Below, piece after piece: positions 25,479 to 34,127 of a stretch of 64,000 bases of DNA (within the stretch, counting starts at the first letter, position 1; each line of letters begins with the position of its first letter). The notes under the pieces are model-generated. The model was given only the letters and a program-made list of their open reading frames with translations, made no database searches and was not told the DNA's origin. The stretch covers positions 3,782,001 to 3,846,000 of the forward strand of contig NZ_BLKZ01000001.1 in NCBI RefSeq assembly GCF_010723575.1, given 5' to 3'. Source of the stretch: Mycobacterium bourgelatii (GTDB taxonomy: Bacteria > Actinomycetota > Actinomycetes > Mycobacteriales > Mycobacteriaceae). Made by a program: the position numbers and the translations under genes.

Positions 25479-26743
25479 CTGGCAGCGCCGCCGGGGTTCG
25501 GTCCGATCTGGCCGGACCCCGTTTGCGGTCGGCGCCGATACCAACGCATGGTTCGAGACCTCGGCTCCGGCGCGGCATTTGAATCGGCTTCGGACGGTTC
25601 GTCGGCCGGTTCTTGCGCAAGCGGCGCCGTCTCCGTCTCCGTCTCCGTCGGAGCGGCCGGGGCGGGCGGCAGCGGCACGGCTCGGCCGTCGTCTGCCGGC
25701 CCATGCGCGCCCCGCAACGCCCCACCGATGGCGGCGACGAGTTGCGGGCGCGGCGTCGAAATGATCGGCACGCCAAAGTGTCCCGACAGCGTGGTGGTTA
25801 CCGCCGGAATGTTGGCGCCGCCGCCGACCGCGATGATCCCGGCCAGGCCCGGAATTCCGCTGCGGCTCAACGTTTGTTCTAGCACCCGCACAAAACCGTC
25901 CAATGGCTCGCGGATGGTTTCCTCGAAATCGTCTCTAGAGAGCCGTATCTCGCCGTGCGGCAGCCCATCGGCCAACGAGGTGAAGGTCGTCGCCGAGAGC
26001 CGCTCCTTCGCAATGCGGCACTGTCCGCGCAGCCGGGCCAGCGAGCCGATCGCCGATATGCTGTCCGGGTCGAGTCCGCCGGTGCTGGGCAGTTCGGACA
26101 TGACGTAGGTCAGCAACAGCTGATCGATCATGTCGCCGGAAAATCCGTGATGGCGCACCGTCGGTGCGACCGGTCGATACTCGCTGGCGGCGTCGATCAA
26201 GGTGAGGCTCGTTCCACTGCCACCGAAGTCGCACACCGCGATCGTGCCGCTGGCGGCGATGCCCGGTTGGGTCCGGACGGCGAACAGCACCGCGGCGGCG
26301 TCAGGGATCAGTACCAGCGGGTTCGTCCGGTTCGACCATTCCGACACCCGGCTCAAAGCGCGACCCAACGCGTCCACCGCCGCCGATCCCCAGTGCGCGG
26401 GATAGGACACGGTGATGTGGTCGGGCATGGGGCGCCCGCCCGTCGCCGTATAAGCCAGCGCACGCAATCCGTCGGCAACCAAGGCCTCGCTGCGATGCGT
26501 CGAACCGTCGGCCGCCACGATTCCGGCGGGCTCCCCCACTCGGTCCACGAAGTCGGTCAGCACCAACCCCGGTTCGTCCAATCTCGGGTTTTCCGAAGGG
26601 ATTCCGACTTCCGGCGGCCGCTGCCGGTACAGCGTCAGCACGGGTTTGCGGGTGATGGCGTGATCGGGCGTCACCACCGCCAGGTTGGTGGCGCCGATCG
26701 ACAACCCCAGCGCGGGCCTTGGTCTTTCTGCCATCTGCCCCAT
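25475..26743 (-). CDS. Hsp70-like ATPase-domain protein with Pro/Thr/Glu-rich tail (Rv2264c-like)
   Basis: 422 residues (MGQMAERPRP start; 26734 is an alternative). The actin/Hsp70-like nucleotide fold shows phosphate 1 LGLSIGATNLAV, phosphate 2 VCDFGGSGTSLTLID (~residues 173-187) and adenosine GIIAVGGGANIPAV (~309-322). There is no substrate-binding domain. Instead there is a low-complexity tail PPAPAAPTETETETAP, then a basic end TMRWYRRRP. The Glu-Thr repeat is encoded by a CCGTCT-type hexamer tandem (25627-25649 on the + strand). A role in cell-envelope or secretion scaffolding is possible but unproven. Confidence 0.85.
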   Translation of the reverse strand: MGQMAERPRPALGLSIGATNLAVVTPDHAITRKPVLTLYRQRPPEVGIPSENPRLDEPGLVLTDFVDRVGEPAGIVAADGSTHRSEALVADGLRALAYTATGGRPMPDHITVSYPAHWGSAAVDALGRALSRVSEWSNRTNPLVLIPDAAAVLFAVRTQPGIAASGTIAVCDFGGSGTSLTLIDAASEYRPVAPTVRHHGFSGDMIDQLLLTYVMSELPSTGGLDPDSISAIGSLARLRGQCRIAKERLSATTFTSLADGLPHGEIRLSRDDFEETIREPLDGFVRVLEQTLSRSGIPGLAGIIAVGGGANIPAVTTTLSGHFGVPIISTPRPQLVAAIGGALRGAHGPADDGRAVPLPPAPAAPTETETETAPLAQEPADEPSEADSNAAPEPRSRTMRWYRRRPQTGSGQIGPNPGGAAS

Positions 26744-26757
26744 CCCCCGTGTTTCGG

Positions 26758-27855
26758 TCAGCGGATCGTGCCCGCGCCGGGGATCAGCGGCAGGTCCAAC
26801 GCGGTGACCCAGCCCGGTGGCAAGTCGTTGACCGCCGGGACGGCGTTCAGCGCCCGCAGGCCGGTCGCCAAGCATCCCGCGGCCGCCGCATCCCGGCCCG
26901 AGCCGTCGGTGAAGCGGAACGCGGTCTCCTGAAAGATGCTCGGCGTCCCTTCGATGTCGACCCGATAGACGTCGTTGTCGTGACCCGTCGGCCAGTCCGG
27001 AGCGGCGTCGAGCCCAATGCGGTTGACGTGCTCGAGTTGGATGCGCGTCTCACCCTGATAGATGCCGTTGATGGTGAATCGGACGGCGGCGACCTGGCCG
27101 GCCTTGATGACGCCCTTCGCCGACTTGCGGTCGGTCGGAGTCACCCATTTTTCCCAGGTGGTGGTCATCTCGTCGAGCATGATGCCGGCGGCGTGGGCGA
27201 TCATCGGCACGGTGGCGCCCCACGCGAAGATCAGCACGTCGCTGTTTTCCAGCATCGGGCTGTACTCGGGTTCGCGCCCGATGCCCATCTCCTTTTCGTA
27301 GTCGCCTTCGTAATTGGTGTAGTCCAGCAATTCCGAGGCCCGAACTTTGCGCACTTCGGAGCACAGACCCATCAGCGTCATCGGGAAAAGGTCGTTGGCG
27401 AAGCCCGGGTCGATGCCGGTGGTGAAGCAGGACGCCTCGCCGAGTTCGCACGCCTCGGTGATCGGCGTGATCCAGTTCGGTGGGTTGAGGTGCATGGTCG
27501 GCCAGATCCAGGGCGTCATCGCGGTCGAGCACACGTCGATGCCGGCCCGCAGGAAGCGGGTGATGAGCAGGATGTTGTCCTTGGCGTGCATCGCCGTCGG
27601 GCCGTAGTGCACCAGGGCGTCGGGCTTGAGCGCGATCAGCGCGTCGACGTCGTCGGTGGCCGTGATGCCCACCGGTTCGGGGAGCCCGCAGATGTCGGCG
27701 ACGTCGCGGCCCACCTTGTCCGGGTTGCTGACGCCGACTCCGACCAATTCGAACAGCGGGTGCTTGAGGATCTCGGGGATCACCATCTTTCCCACGAATC
27801 CGGTGCCCCACACGACTACCCGCTTGGAGCCTCGCCTCGAGCCGTGTTCCGACAT
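26758..27855 (-). CDS. Dihydrodipicolinate-reductase-like NAD(P)-binding oxidoreductase
   Basis: 365 residues. The N-terminal Rossmann loop RVVVWGTGFVGKMVIPEIL (residues ~12-30) and LVGVGVSNPDKVGRDVADI match the DapB-like N-domain group widespread in mycobacterial lipid and steroid clusters. It is longer than true DapB (~245 residues) and lacks its lysine-pathway signature, so it is not dapB. The substrate is unknown. ATG at 27855 is preceded by GGAGGT. It lies 14 bp upstream of the Hsp70-like gene on the same strand. Confidence 0.85.
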   Translation of the reverse strand: MSEHGSRRGSKRVVVWGTGFVGKMVIPEILKHPLFELVGVGVSNPDKVGRDVADICGLPEPVGITATDDVDALIALKPDALVHYGPTAMHAKDNILLITRFLRAGIDVCSTAMTPWIWPTMHLNPPNWITPITEACELGEASCFTTGIDPGFANDLFPMTLMGLCSEVRKVRASELLDYTNYEGDYEKEMGIGREPEYSPMLENSDVLIFAWGATVPMIAHAAGIMLDEMTTTWEKWVTPTDRKSAKGVIKAGQVAAVRFTINGIYQGETRIQLEHVNRIGLDAAPDWPTGHDNDVYRVDIEGTPSIFQETAFRFTDGSGRDAAAAGCLATGLRALNAVPAVNDLPPGWVTALDLPLIPGAGTIR

Positions 27856-27993
27856 CAGCACCTCCGCACATCCGGTTCGGGTTCCACCCTAGGCGCACCC
27901 GAATTTCGCTTTCGGTGAGGACTTGGACTTCTAAGGAACAGGGCCCGCAAAGCCTCTGGTGCGGCGCGGTGCGTGGTGACACGATGGGAAACC

Positions 27994-28341
27994 ATGACGA
28001 CTCGATTGTTGACACCCGCGATGCTGTTGGCTCTCGGAATCGGCTTTGTCGGCACGTGCGGTGCAGCAAGCGCCATACCCGACCCGCCGAAGGTTCGTTA
28101 TGAGGTGAGCGGCGGCGGCATGGCCGAATACATCACCTACCAGACCCGCAACGGTCAGACGAAGTTGGCGAACGTGCCCTTGCCGTGGTCGACTGAGCTG
28201 CAAGGCTTCTGGGCGCAGCAGTATGTGCTCAGCGCGCAGGGCCAAGGCACCATCGCGTGCCGGATCCTGCTTGACGGCACCCTGGTGAACGACGCGCATT
28301 CCACCGGAACGCCCGGACGAACCATCTGTACGCACTCATGA
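27994..28341 (+). CDS. MmpS-like secreted/membrane-anchored accessory protein
   Basis: 115 residues. A signal or anchor helix (LLTPAMLLALGIGFVGTCGAASA, residues ~5-27) is followed by one beta-sandwich domain. KVRYEVSGGG, AEYITYQTRNGQ, VPLPWS, and AQGQGTIACRILLDGTLV...C follow the MmpS pattern, including two late Cys residues that could pair. MmpS proteins normally work with an MmpL lipid exporter, but no mmpL gene is adjacent. Its stop overlaps the cyp124 start (ATGA), so the two are co-translated. Confidence 0.82.
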   Translation: MTTRLLTPAMLLALGIGFVGTCGAASAIPDPPKVRYEVSGGGMAEYITYQTRNGQTKLANVPLPWSTELQGFWAQQYVLSAQGQGTIACRILLDGTLVNDAHSTGTPGRTICTHS

Positions 28342-29633
28342 CGGACCTCAAGACCAGCATTCCGACCCGGGAGAACGGCGTCCCCCCGCCAGAGGTCCCG
28401 CTCAGCGAGATCGACCTCGGATCATTGGATTTTTGGGCACGCAACGACGACTTTCGTGACGGCGCCTTCGCCACCTTGCGGCGTGAGGCGCCTATTTCGT
28501 TCTGGCCCGCCATCGAAATGGAGGGCTTTGTCGGCGGAAACGGGCATTGGGCGCTGACCATGCACGACGACGTGCACTACGCCAGCCGGCATCCCGAGAT
28601 TTTCAGTTCCAGCCCCAACATCGTGATCAGCGACCAGACCCCGGAGCTGGCCGAGTATTTCGGCTCGATGATCGTGATGGACGATCCCCGCCATCAGCGG
28701 CTGCGCTCGATCGTCAGCCGGGCGTTCACGCCGCGGGTGGTGGCCCGCATCGAGGAGTCGGTGCGCGATCGCGCGCATCGGTTGGTGGCGGCGATGAAAG
28801 CCAACCACCCGGACCGGCAGGCCGATCTGGTCAGCGAGCTCGCCGGCCCGCTGCCCTTGCAGATCATCTGCGACATGATGGGCATCCCCGAAGAGGACCA
28901 TCAAAAGGTATTCCATTGGACCAACGTGATTCTCGGCTTCGGCGACCCCGATCTGGCGACGGATTTCGAGGAGTTCTTCAAGGTGTCGATGGATATCGGC
29001 GCTTATGCCGCCGCGCTGGCCGACGACCACAGAGGCTCTAGTGTCAACCATCACGACGATCTGACCACCAGCCTGGTGGAGGCCGAGGTCGATGGAGAAC
29101 GCCTGGCGTCGTCGGAGATCGCGACGTTCTTCATCCTGCTCGTGGTGGCGGGCAACGAGACGACGCGCAATGCGATCAGCCACGGGGTCCTGGCCCTGTC
29201 GCAGTATCCGGAAGAGCGGCAGAAGTGGTGGTCGGACTACGAGGCGTTGGCGCCGACGGCGGTCGAGGAGATCGTGCGGTGGGCGTCCCCCGTGGTCTAC
29301 ATGCGGCGCACCCTCACCCGCGACATCGAGATGCGCGGCGTCCAGATGGCCAAGGGTGACAAGGTCACGCTGTGGTACAACTCGGCCAACCGCGACGAGT
29401 CAAAGTTCGACAATCCCTGGGCTTTTGACCTGGCGCGCGACCCCAATCCGCACGTCGGCTTCGGCGGCGGCGGGGCCCATTTCTGCCTGGGCGCGAACCT
29501 GGCGCGCCGCGAGATCAGGGTGGTGTTCGACGAGCTGCGGCGCGAAATGCCCGACATCGTCGCGATCGACAAGCCGGCCCGTCTGCTGTCGCAGTTCATT
29601 CACGGCATCAAGCGCCTCCCCGTCGCCTGGTAG
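28338..29633 (+). CDS. cyp124: Cytochrome P450 CYP124, methyl-branched lipid omega-hydroxylase
   Basis: 431 residues and near-colinear with M. tuberculosis Cyp124 (Rv2266) as recalled. That enzyme hydroxylates the terminal carbon of methyl-branched fatty acids, isoprenoids and cholesterol-type side chains. I-helix LLVVAGNETTRNAI (oxygen activation), the ExxR motif in AVEEIVRWASP, and the haem-ligand loop FGGGGAHFCLGANLARRE with the proximal Cys are all present. A short insertion (HRGSSVNHHDD, ~residue 234) differs from the recalled sequence. Palindrome copy 4 follows. Confidence 0.96.
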   Translation: MTDLKTSIPTRENGVPPPEVPLSEIDLGSLDFWARNDDFRDGAFATLRREAPISFWPAIEMEGFVGGNGHWALTMHDDVHYASRHPEIFSSSPNIVISDQTPELAEYFGSMIVMDDPRHQRLRSIVSRAFTPRVVARIEESVRDRAHRLVAAMKANHPDRQADLVSELAGPLPLQIICDMMGIPEEDHQKVFHWTNVILGFGDPDLATDFEEFFKVSMDIGAYAAALADDHRGSSVNHHDDLTTSLVEAEVDGERLASSEIATFFILLVVAGNETTRNAISHGVLALSQYPEERQKWWSDYEALAPTAVEEIVRWASPVVYMRRTLTRDIEMRGVQMAKGDKVTLWYNSANRDESKFDNPWAFDLARDPNPHVGFGGGGAHFCLGANLARREIRVVFDELRREMPDIVAIDKPARLLSQFIHGIKRLPVAW

Positions 29634-29653
29634 CGGGCTGTCCCGCTTCCTCG

Positions 29654-29711
29654 CGAGCAGACGCAAACTCGTACGCAGAACGGCAATTCCATACAACTTT
29701 GCGTCTGCTCG
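29654..29711. repeat. Dispersed palindrome, copy 4 (decayed centre)
   Basis: Outer arms CGAGCAGACGCAAA are intact on both sides; the next bases (CTCGTA / TACAAC) are partly mismatched and the centre is no longer self-complementary. It lies 20 bp after cyp124, between it and the convergent gene ending at 29729. The preserved outer arms with a decayed centre suggest that selection or insertion specificity acts on the outer half. Confidence 0.88.
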
Positions 29712-29728
29712 GCAGCTAGAGGGGCCTA

Positions 29729-30892
29729 CTAGAGGAACGAGTTTTCCGCGGTGAGGCCGCGTTCGGGAATCGCCCCCATCGCGAAGGTCTCGGCGTTACC
29801 CAGCCCGGTGCCGCCGCCGACCGGATCCTCCACGCGCACCAGCAGATCCCGCAGTTGATGCACCTGGCGAGCGACCTCGGGCCGGTCGCAATTCGTCACG
29901 TGATTACCCTCCACCTTGAGCTCGCCAACCCACTGGCCGTAGATCCAGTCGTTCCAGCCGTAATAGCCCGCAGTACCGAGGTGGAAGCCGGTCGGTCCGG
30001 CTGCGGTGATCGTCAAAGGCCGCTTGCTGCCATCGGATTCGGTCAGCGTGATGGTTCCGTGGGTGAAGCGCCGGTTGGCGTCGTCGAAATGTAAGTCTTG
30101 CTCGACGGCAGCGAATCGGTAGGAGGTGCCGTCGTCGTTCTGTTGTTCGGCTTGGTAGCGGGTGGATTCGAAGCCCTCACCCCTTTCCTGTTGGAAGAAG
30201 ACGAACAGCGAGTACGCGGATCCGTCCGGACGCGTCAGCGTCATGGGGCACCAGGTCATGAACATCTGCGCGATGCGTCGACCGCCCCTCGGCAGGCCGG
30301 GAATCGGCTTCCCGACGCCGGGCCGCAGCCCCCAGGAGTGGTCACGAACGCAGATCCACTCATCGGGCTTCACCTCGGTGCGGACGCCGTCGAGTTCCAC
30401 CCAGCCTGACGCCACACCAATCTGGTGATAGCGCAACACGTTATGGGTGACCCGGTACCCATCGGGGCTGCGGTCCGGCCACGGGTCCTCGAGCGCGGCG
30501 TCGAAGCTGCCGCGCAGGGTGACGTCGAATGCGATGGGGCCATGCTCGGTCTTGTCCAGTGCGACCCGGACGGCCCGCAACGGTTCGATGACGCTGTAGT
30601 GGATGGGTCCGACGTCGGTGGCCGACGGGTTCGATGACAGTCGTCGGCCCGCCCGCACGGTCCACTGCTCGGTGCCCCGGCACACGCCCGCGGCGCCGTC
30701 GAACACTCCCCGGTTCGTGTACTTGCCGACGCCGAGGCACAACTGCAAGGAGTTGTCGCGCGCGTGGGCGGTGGTCCAGATCTTCTCGGTCCAAGACGGG
30801 TCCGATTGGCTGACGGTGGCAAAGGTGTCGATGATCTGATGCGTCAACAGTTCGTCTTCGGGAACGAGACCGCCGTAATTGGTGGACAGCAA
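29729..30892 (-). CDS. Conserved protein of unknown function, DUF7064/7065-like
   Basis: 387 residues, no signal peptide or membrane helix. Segments such as IHYSVIEPLRAVRVALD, WICVRDHSWGLRPGVGKP (~residues 170-187) and HLGTAGYYGWNDWIYGQWVGEL recall beta-rich families (DUF7064/7065-type) found near fatty-acid and steroid genes in actinobacteria. This assignment is tentative. The start would be TTG at 30892 with GAGGGGG upstream. It is divergent from a tetR gene (86 bp), which probably controls it. Confidence 0.78.
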   Translation of the reverse strand: MLSTNYGGLVPEDELLTHQIIDTFATVSQSDPSWTEKIWTTAHARDNSLQLCLGVGKYTNRGVFDGAAGVCRGTEQWTVRAGRRLSSNPSATDVGPIHYSVIEPLRAVRVALDKTEHGPIAFDVTLRGSFDAALEDPWPDRSPDGYRVTHNVLRYHQIGVASGWVELDGVRTEVKPDEWICVRDHSWGLRPGVGKPIPGLPRGGRRIAQMFMTWCPMTLTRPDGSAYSLFVFFQQERGEGFESTRYQAEQQNDDGTSYRFAAVEQDLHFDDANRRFTHGTITLTESDGSKRPLTITAAGPTGFHLGTAGYYGWNDWIYGQWVGELKVEGNHVTNCDRPEVARQVHQLRDLLVRVEDPVGGGTGLGNAETFAMGAIPERGLTAENSFL

Positions 30893-30964
30893 GCAATCGC
30901 CCCCTCGCCTGACGGTTCACAGCCGATTTGTAATGCCTAGCAGTGTGACATTTGACGGTATAGA

Positions 30965-30974
30965 TGTAAAGTAC
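30965..30974 (+). promoter_or_regulatory. TGTAAAGTAC element before tetR
   Basis: The decamer lies 4 bases before the tetR ATG and is repeated, inverted, at 32380-32389 before the alpha/beta hydrolase start. Its TAAAGT part fits a TANNNT -10 hexamer spaced 6 bases from the ATG, so it could be a leaderless promoter, a TetR operator half-site, or both. Confidence 0.45.
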
Positions 30975-30978
30975 AGTA

Positions 30979-31530
30979 ATGCCCGCCCGAGTGCCTCCCA
31001 ACGCCGAGTCGTCGACCCGGCGGCGGATCCTGGCCGCCACCTTCGTGGTGCTCGCGCGCAGCGGACGCAAGCGGTTGATGTTGTCCGAGGTGGCCGCCGA
31101 GGCCAAGGTGTCCCGGCCCACTCTTTACCGGTACTTCCCCTCCAAGGAGGAGTTGCTCGCCGCATTCGGACTTTACGAGCAGGACATCTTCGACGCCGGC
31201 ATGGCGCAGGCCGTCGCCGGTCTACGGGGGCCCGAAAGGCTCGATGCGGCTTTGCAATTCGTCGTCGACTTCCAGCACACCTACTCGCTGGGGTTCTTGG
31301 CTGACACCGAACCCGAACACGTTCTCGCGCAGATGAAGCGGGTCATGCCCATCCTGCACGAGCGCATCGTTCGGCTGATCCCCGGCGAGAATGCCGACCT
31401 GGCCGCGGCGACCGTGGTGCGGGTGGCCGTGTGCCATTACCTCATTGCCGGTGGCGACCGCGATCGGTTCCTGGCCGAATTGCGTTATGCCGCTGGGATT
31501 GACCCACTACGTACATCACGCTCGGCTTAG
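30979..31530 (+). CDS. TetR family transcriptional regulator
   Basis: 183-residue repressor. The N-terminal helix-turn-helix is at about residues 33-56 (MLSEVAAEAKVSRPTLYRYFPSKEEL). The C-terminal domain is helical, with no recognised ligand signature. It is divergent from the unknown gene ending at 29729 and convergent, with a 15-bp overlap, with the alpha/beta hydrolase gene. Shared TGTAAA-type sites upstream of this gene, of the hydrolase and of the phosphotransferase suggest one regulon. Confidence 0.9.
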   Translation: MPARVPPNAESSTRRRILAATFVVLARSGRKRLMLSEVAAEAKVSRPTLYRYFPSKEELLAAFGLYEQDIFDAGMAQAVAGLRGPERLDAALQFVVDFQHTYSLGFLADTEPEHVLAQMKRVMPILHERIVRLIPGENADLAAATVVRVAVCHYLIAGGDRDRFLAELRYAAGIDPLRTSRSA

Positions 31531-32373
31531 CCGCTCCACCGGGTCAGCCAGCCACGAGCAGATCCGCTCGGCGATCAGGTCGGGTTTCTCCAGGTGCAGG
31601 AAATGCCCCACACCGTCGATCAAGTCGAATGCCGAGCCCGGCGTTGGCAGGTGATCCGGCACTCCGCCCAGGAGTTCGGCGCCGAGCCCGCCGTCAGTGG
31701 TTCCGTGCAGATACAGGGTGGGTATGGTCGGCGGTGAAAACGTTGCCGCGGCTTCCTTTTCCGACGCCGGATCCGCAAATTCGGGATTGAATGTGGCGCG
31801 ATACGGGTTGATGACACCGCTGATGGTTTCGGCGGTCACGTGCTCGCGCAGCCACAGAATATCTTGTGTCGCATCGTAGCCGGGCGACCAGTCGGCCCAC
31901 AGCGATTCCCAGAAGCCCGGTTGCAGCAGGGCGGTCTCGGCGAGGCCGACCTGCTGGATGAACCAGATGTAGAAAGATCGCTTGATCTGGGCATAGTTGA
32001 ACATCGCGTCGGCCAACACGGCTGGCGGCGGTACGGCAATAGTTACCAAGCGGGAGAACGCATTTGGATCAGTTCCTACGGCGCCGTATGAGGCATAGGC
32101 GCCCCAGTCGTGACCGATCAGCACACCCCGTTTGTCGCCCCGATAAGCGCGACGCACCGCCAAGACATGTCGCACGTAGGTGCCGGTGTCGATGGGTCCC
32201 GACACCGGCGCGTCATACCCAGGTAGCCACGGCGCCACCACCCGATAGCCGCGGTCGGCGAGGACGGGACCCAGGTGGCGCCACGTGTGCGGGGTGTCGG
32301 GGAACCCGTGCACGAGGACGGCCAATGGTTTGGTCGTGTCCTCGATGGCTCCGAATGAGAGCGCCTTGATCAT
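31516..32373 (-). CDS. Alpha/beta hydrolase, epoxide hydrolase/haloalkane dehalogenase-like
   Basis: 285 residues. Oxyanion segment VLVHGFPDTPHTWRHL (residues ~20-35) and nucleophile elbow GHDWGAYAS (Asp ~95) are diagnostic of the Asp-nucleophile branch that hydrolyses epoxides or carbon-halogen bonds. The C-terminal catalytic His is in DGVGHFLHLEKPDL. The cap domain is rich in Trp and Phe. The ATG at 32373 lacks a Shine-Dalgarno and follows the TGTAAAGTAC element, consistent with leaderless expression. The substrate is unknown. Confidence 0.9.
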   Translation of the reverse strand: MIKALSFGAIEDTTKPLAVLVHGFPDTPHTWRHLGPVLADRGYRVVAPWLPGYDAPVSGPIDTGTYVRHVLAVRRAYRGDKRGVLIGHDWGAYASYGAVGTDPNAFSRLVTIAVPPPAVLADAMFNYAQIKRSFYIWFIQQVGLAETALLQPGFWESLWADWSPGYDATQDILWLREHVTAETISGVINPYRATFNPEFADPASEKEAAATFSPPTIPTLYLHGTTDGGLGAELLGGVPDHLPTPGSAFDLIDGVGHFLHLEKPDLIAERICSWLADPVERLSRA

Positions 32374-32379
32374 AAGGGA

Positions 32380-32446
32380 GTACTTTACAGGCTGCAGGTC
32401 TGATGTAAGGCAATTGCTATTTACATCCCGGACTCAATATGTAAAT
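32380..32446. promoter_or_regulatory. Divergent control region with TGTAAA-type sites and a perfect inverted repeat
   Basis: Within the 81-bp gap between the divergent hydrolase and phosphotransferase genes are GTACTTTACA (32380-32389), a TGTAAG at 32404 and a perfect 8-bp inverted repeat. The repeat is ATTTACAT (32419-32426) and ATGTAAAT (32439-32446), 12 bases apart. The last arm is 8 bases before the phosphotransferase ATG. This arrangement fits a TetR-type operator covering both start regions. Confidence 0.6.
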
Positions 32447-32454
32447 CTTCACCT

Positions 32455-33504
32455 ATGGCGGGACTGTCCCTCGGCCAACGTGACCTGGCCGCCACGCGCG
32501 CCGGATTAGCCCGCTGGTTTGAGCACAAGTTCGGCAGGACGGCCGACGTCGGCGAGTTGCGGCCCGCCAACCGGGCGGCGGGATGGTCGAGCACCAGTCT
32601 GCTGTTCGCCGTCGCACAGGCGGGTGACACGCGGGAATTCGTGGTACGGATCCCGCCGGCGGGAGGCGGGATCTACGCGGAATACGACTTAGACAGCCAG
32701 ACCCGAACCCATCAGTTGTTGAGCCGGCACGGGATCGCCACCCCTTCACCAACCCACTACGAACCCGACACTTCGTGGCTCGGTTCGAGCTTCCTGGTGA
32801 TGCCACGCATCGTCGGCCACACCCCTTCCGACACGTCCTACGCGCTGCGCGGCTGGTTGCACGACGCAGGCTCCCAGGTGCAGCGCCGTGTGCATGATTC
32901 ATTCCTCGACACACTCGTTGCCCTGCAACGTGTTCCGGTCAGCGAGGCACCGTGGCTCAAGCGTCCCACCGGCGTTGGCAACGATGCCGAGCTGACCTGG
33001 TGGCGGGAGTACATCCAATGGGCCACCGACGACCAGGTTCCCGACGTGATCAGCCGCGCCTTCGATTGGCTGCGCCGCCACCAACCTCCCGACCCACCTG
33101 AGCTCACCGTGTGCTGGGGAGACGCCCGGTTGTCCAACGCCATCTTCGATGACAGCGGGCAGATCGTCGGTGTCCTGGACTGGGAGCAGGCGTGCCTCTG
33201 CCCCGCCGAAACCGACTTCGCCTGGTGGCTGGCGACCCGTCAGCAAACCATGGAGGTCCACGGCATCCAGGCCGACCCCGAACTACCCGGGTTCGACAGC
33301 CGCGAGGACGTCATCCGCCGCTACGAAGAGATGATCGGCCGGCCGCTGCAGGCGTTGCGTTGGTACGAGATCTTCGCGATGGTCCGGATGGGCTGCTGCA
33401 TCGTGCGCGTGCAATGGCTGCTGCGCAGTATCGGACAGGGCGACCACGGGCTCACCCGGGCCCCGATCATGCCGGCCTGGACCATCGAAGCGGTCACGAC
33501 CTAG
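32455..33504 (+). CDS. Phosphotransferase family protein (APH/ACAD10-like kinase fold)
   Basis: 349 residues. Aminoglycoside-phosphotransferase fold: N-lobe WSSTSLLFAV and EFVVRIPP, catalytic loop VCWGDARLSNAIF (~residues 222-234; WGD replaces the usual HGD) and metal-binding VLDWEQACLCP (~242). This subfamily, found next to acyl-CoA dehydrogenases, is thought to phosphorylate hydroxyacyl groups rather than antibiotics (family knowledge). It is convergent with the methyltransferase gene, overlapping by 4 bases. Confidence 0.9.
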   Translation: MAGLSLGQRDLAATRAGLARWFEHKFGRTADVGELRPANRAAGWSSTSLLFAVAQAGDTREFVVRIPPAGGGIYAEYDLDSQTRTHQLLSRHGIATPSPTHYEPDTSWLGSSFLVMPRIVGHTPSDTSYALRGWLHDAGSQVQRRVHDSFLDTLVALQRVPVSEAPWLKRPTGVGNDAELTWWREYIQWATDDQVPDVISRAFDWLRRHQPPDPPELTVCWGDARLSNAIFDDSGQIVGVLDWEQACLCPAETDFAWWLATRQQTMEVHGIQADPELPGFDSREDVIRRYEEMIGRPLQALRWYEIFAMVRMGCCIVRVQWLLRSIGQGDHGLTRAPIMPAWTIEAVTT

Positions 33505-34070
33505 ACGTCATAGACCAACAACACCCGCGGATACACGGTCAACCACTCGGGTGGCTGCGGAATGCGGGCGACCTGAGTGGCTCGCTCCCCCAGCCACTCC
33601 AGCGCCGCTCGGTGCGCGCCGACCCGCGCCGGCCGAAACGGGTAGCGGTAGTACCGCGCAAACGCCTCCACGTGCAGCAACAGCAGCGCCCTGCCGAACC
33701 GCCCGTCCGGCACATCCTCGAACACGATGATGCGCCGACGCGCGACGCGGTGGCACTCCGCAATCAAGGCCATCGGGTCATGGCTGTGATGCAGCACCTC
33801 ACTGACCACGACATGATCAAATGTGTTGTCCGGAAACGGAATCGATGTGCCGTCGAACCGGCGGAACGGAATCTCGACCTGTCGGAAGTCCTTGACGTCT
33901 ATGCCCATCGGGTCGGCCCCGTACATGTCGCGCAGATAGAGCGACAGACGTCCCGTTCCGCAGCCGACGTCGAGCAGGGTGTCGCCCGCGCCGAGATAGC
34001 CTGCAAGCGCTTGGGCTTGGTCGCGCAATCGGTCTGCCGGCTTCAGGACGCGAAGCGCCGTTGTGAGCAC
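33501..34070 (-). CDS. Class I SAM-dependent methyltransferase
   Basis: 189 residues. SAM motif I TLLDVGCGTGRLSLYLRD (~residues 31-48), acidic GIDVKD, and motif IV FDHVVVSEVLHHSHDPMALI (~84-103) define a methyltransferase type 11 domain. The C-terminal half is short and rich in Arg, with no extra domain. Start is GTG at 34070; the upstream gap to the divergent SnoaL-like gene is 57 bp. The substrate is unknown; it may act on lipids or quinone-like molecules. Confidence 0.88.
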   Translation of the reverse strand: MLTTALRVLKPADRLRDQAQALAGYLGAGDTLLDVGCGTGRLSLYLRDMYGADPMGIDVKDFRQVEIPFRRFDGTSIPFPDNTFDHVVVSEVLHHSHDPMALIAECHRVARRRIIVFEDVPDGRFGRALLLLHVEAFARYYRYPFRPARVGAHRAALEWLGERATQVARIPQPPEWLTVYPRVLLVYDV

Positions 34071-34127
34071 CTTCGAAGCTCCCCGCGGTTTATTGTCGAG
34101 ACTGCCGCCCCAACTTTAGGACTCATC

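Noticed and set aside
25627..25649. CCGTCT hexamer tandem as a phase-variable repeat
   Set aside because: The unit is a multiple of three, so slippage would only change the number of Glu-Thr pairs, not the frame.
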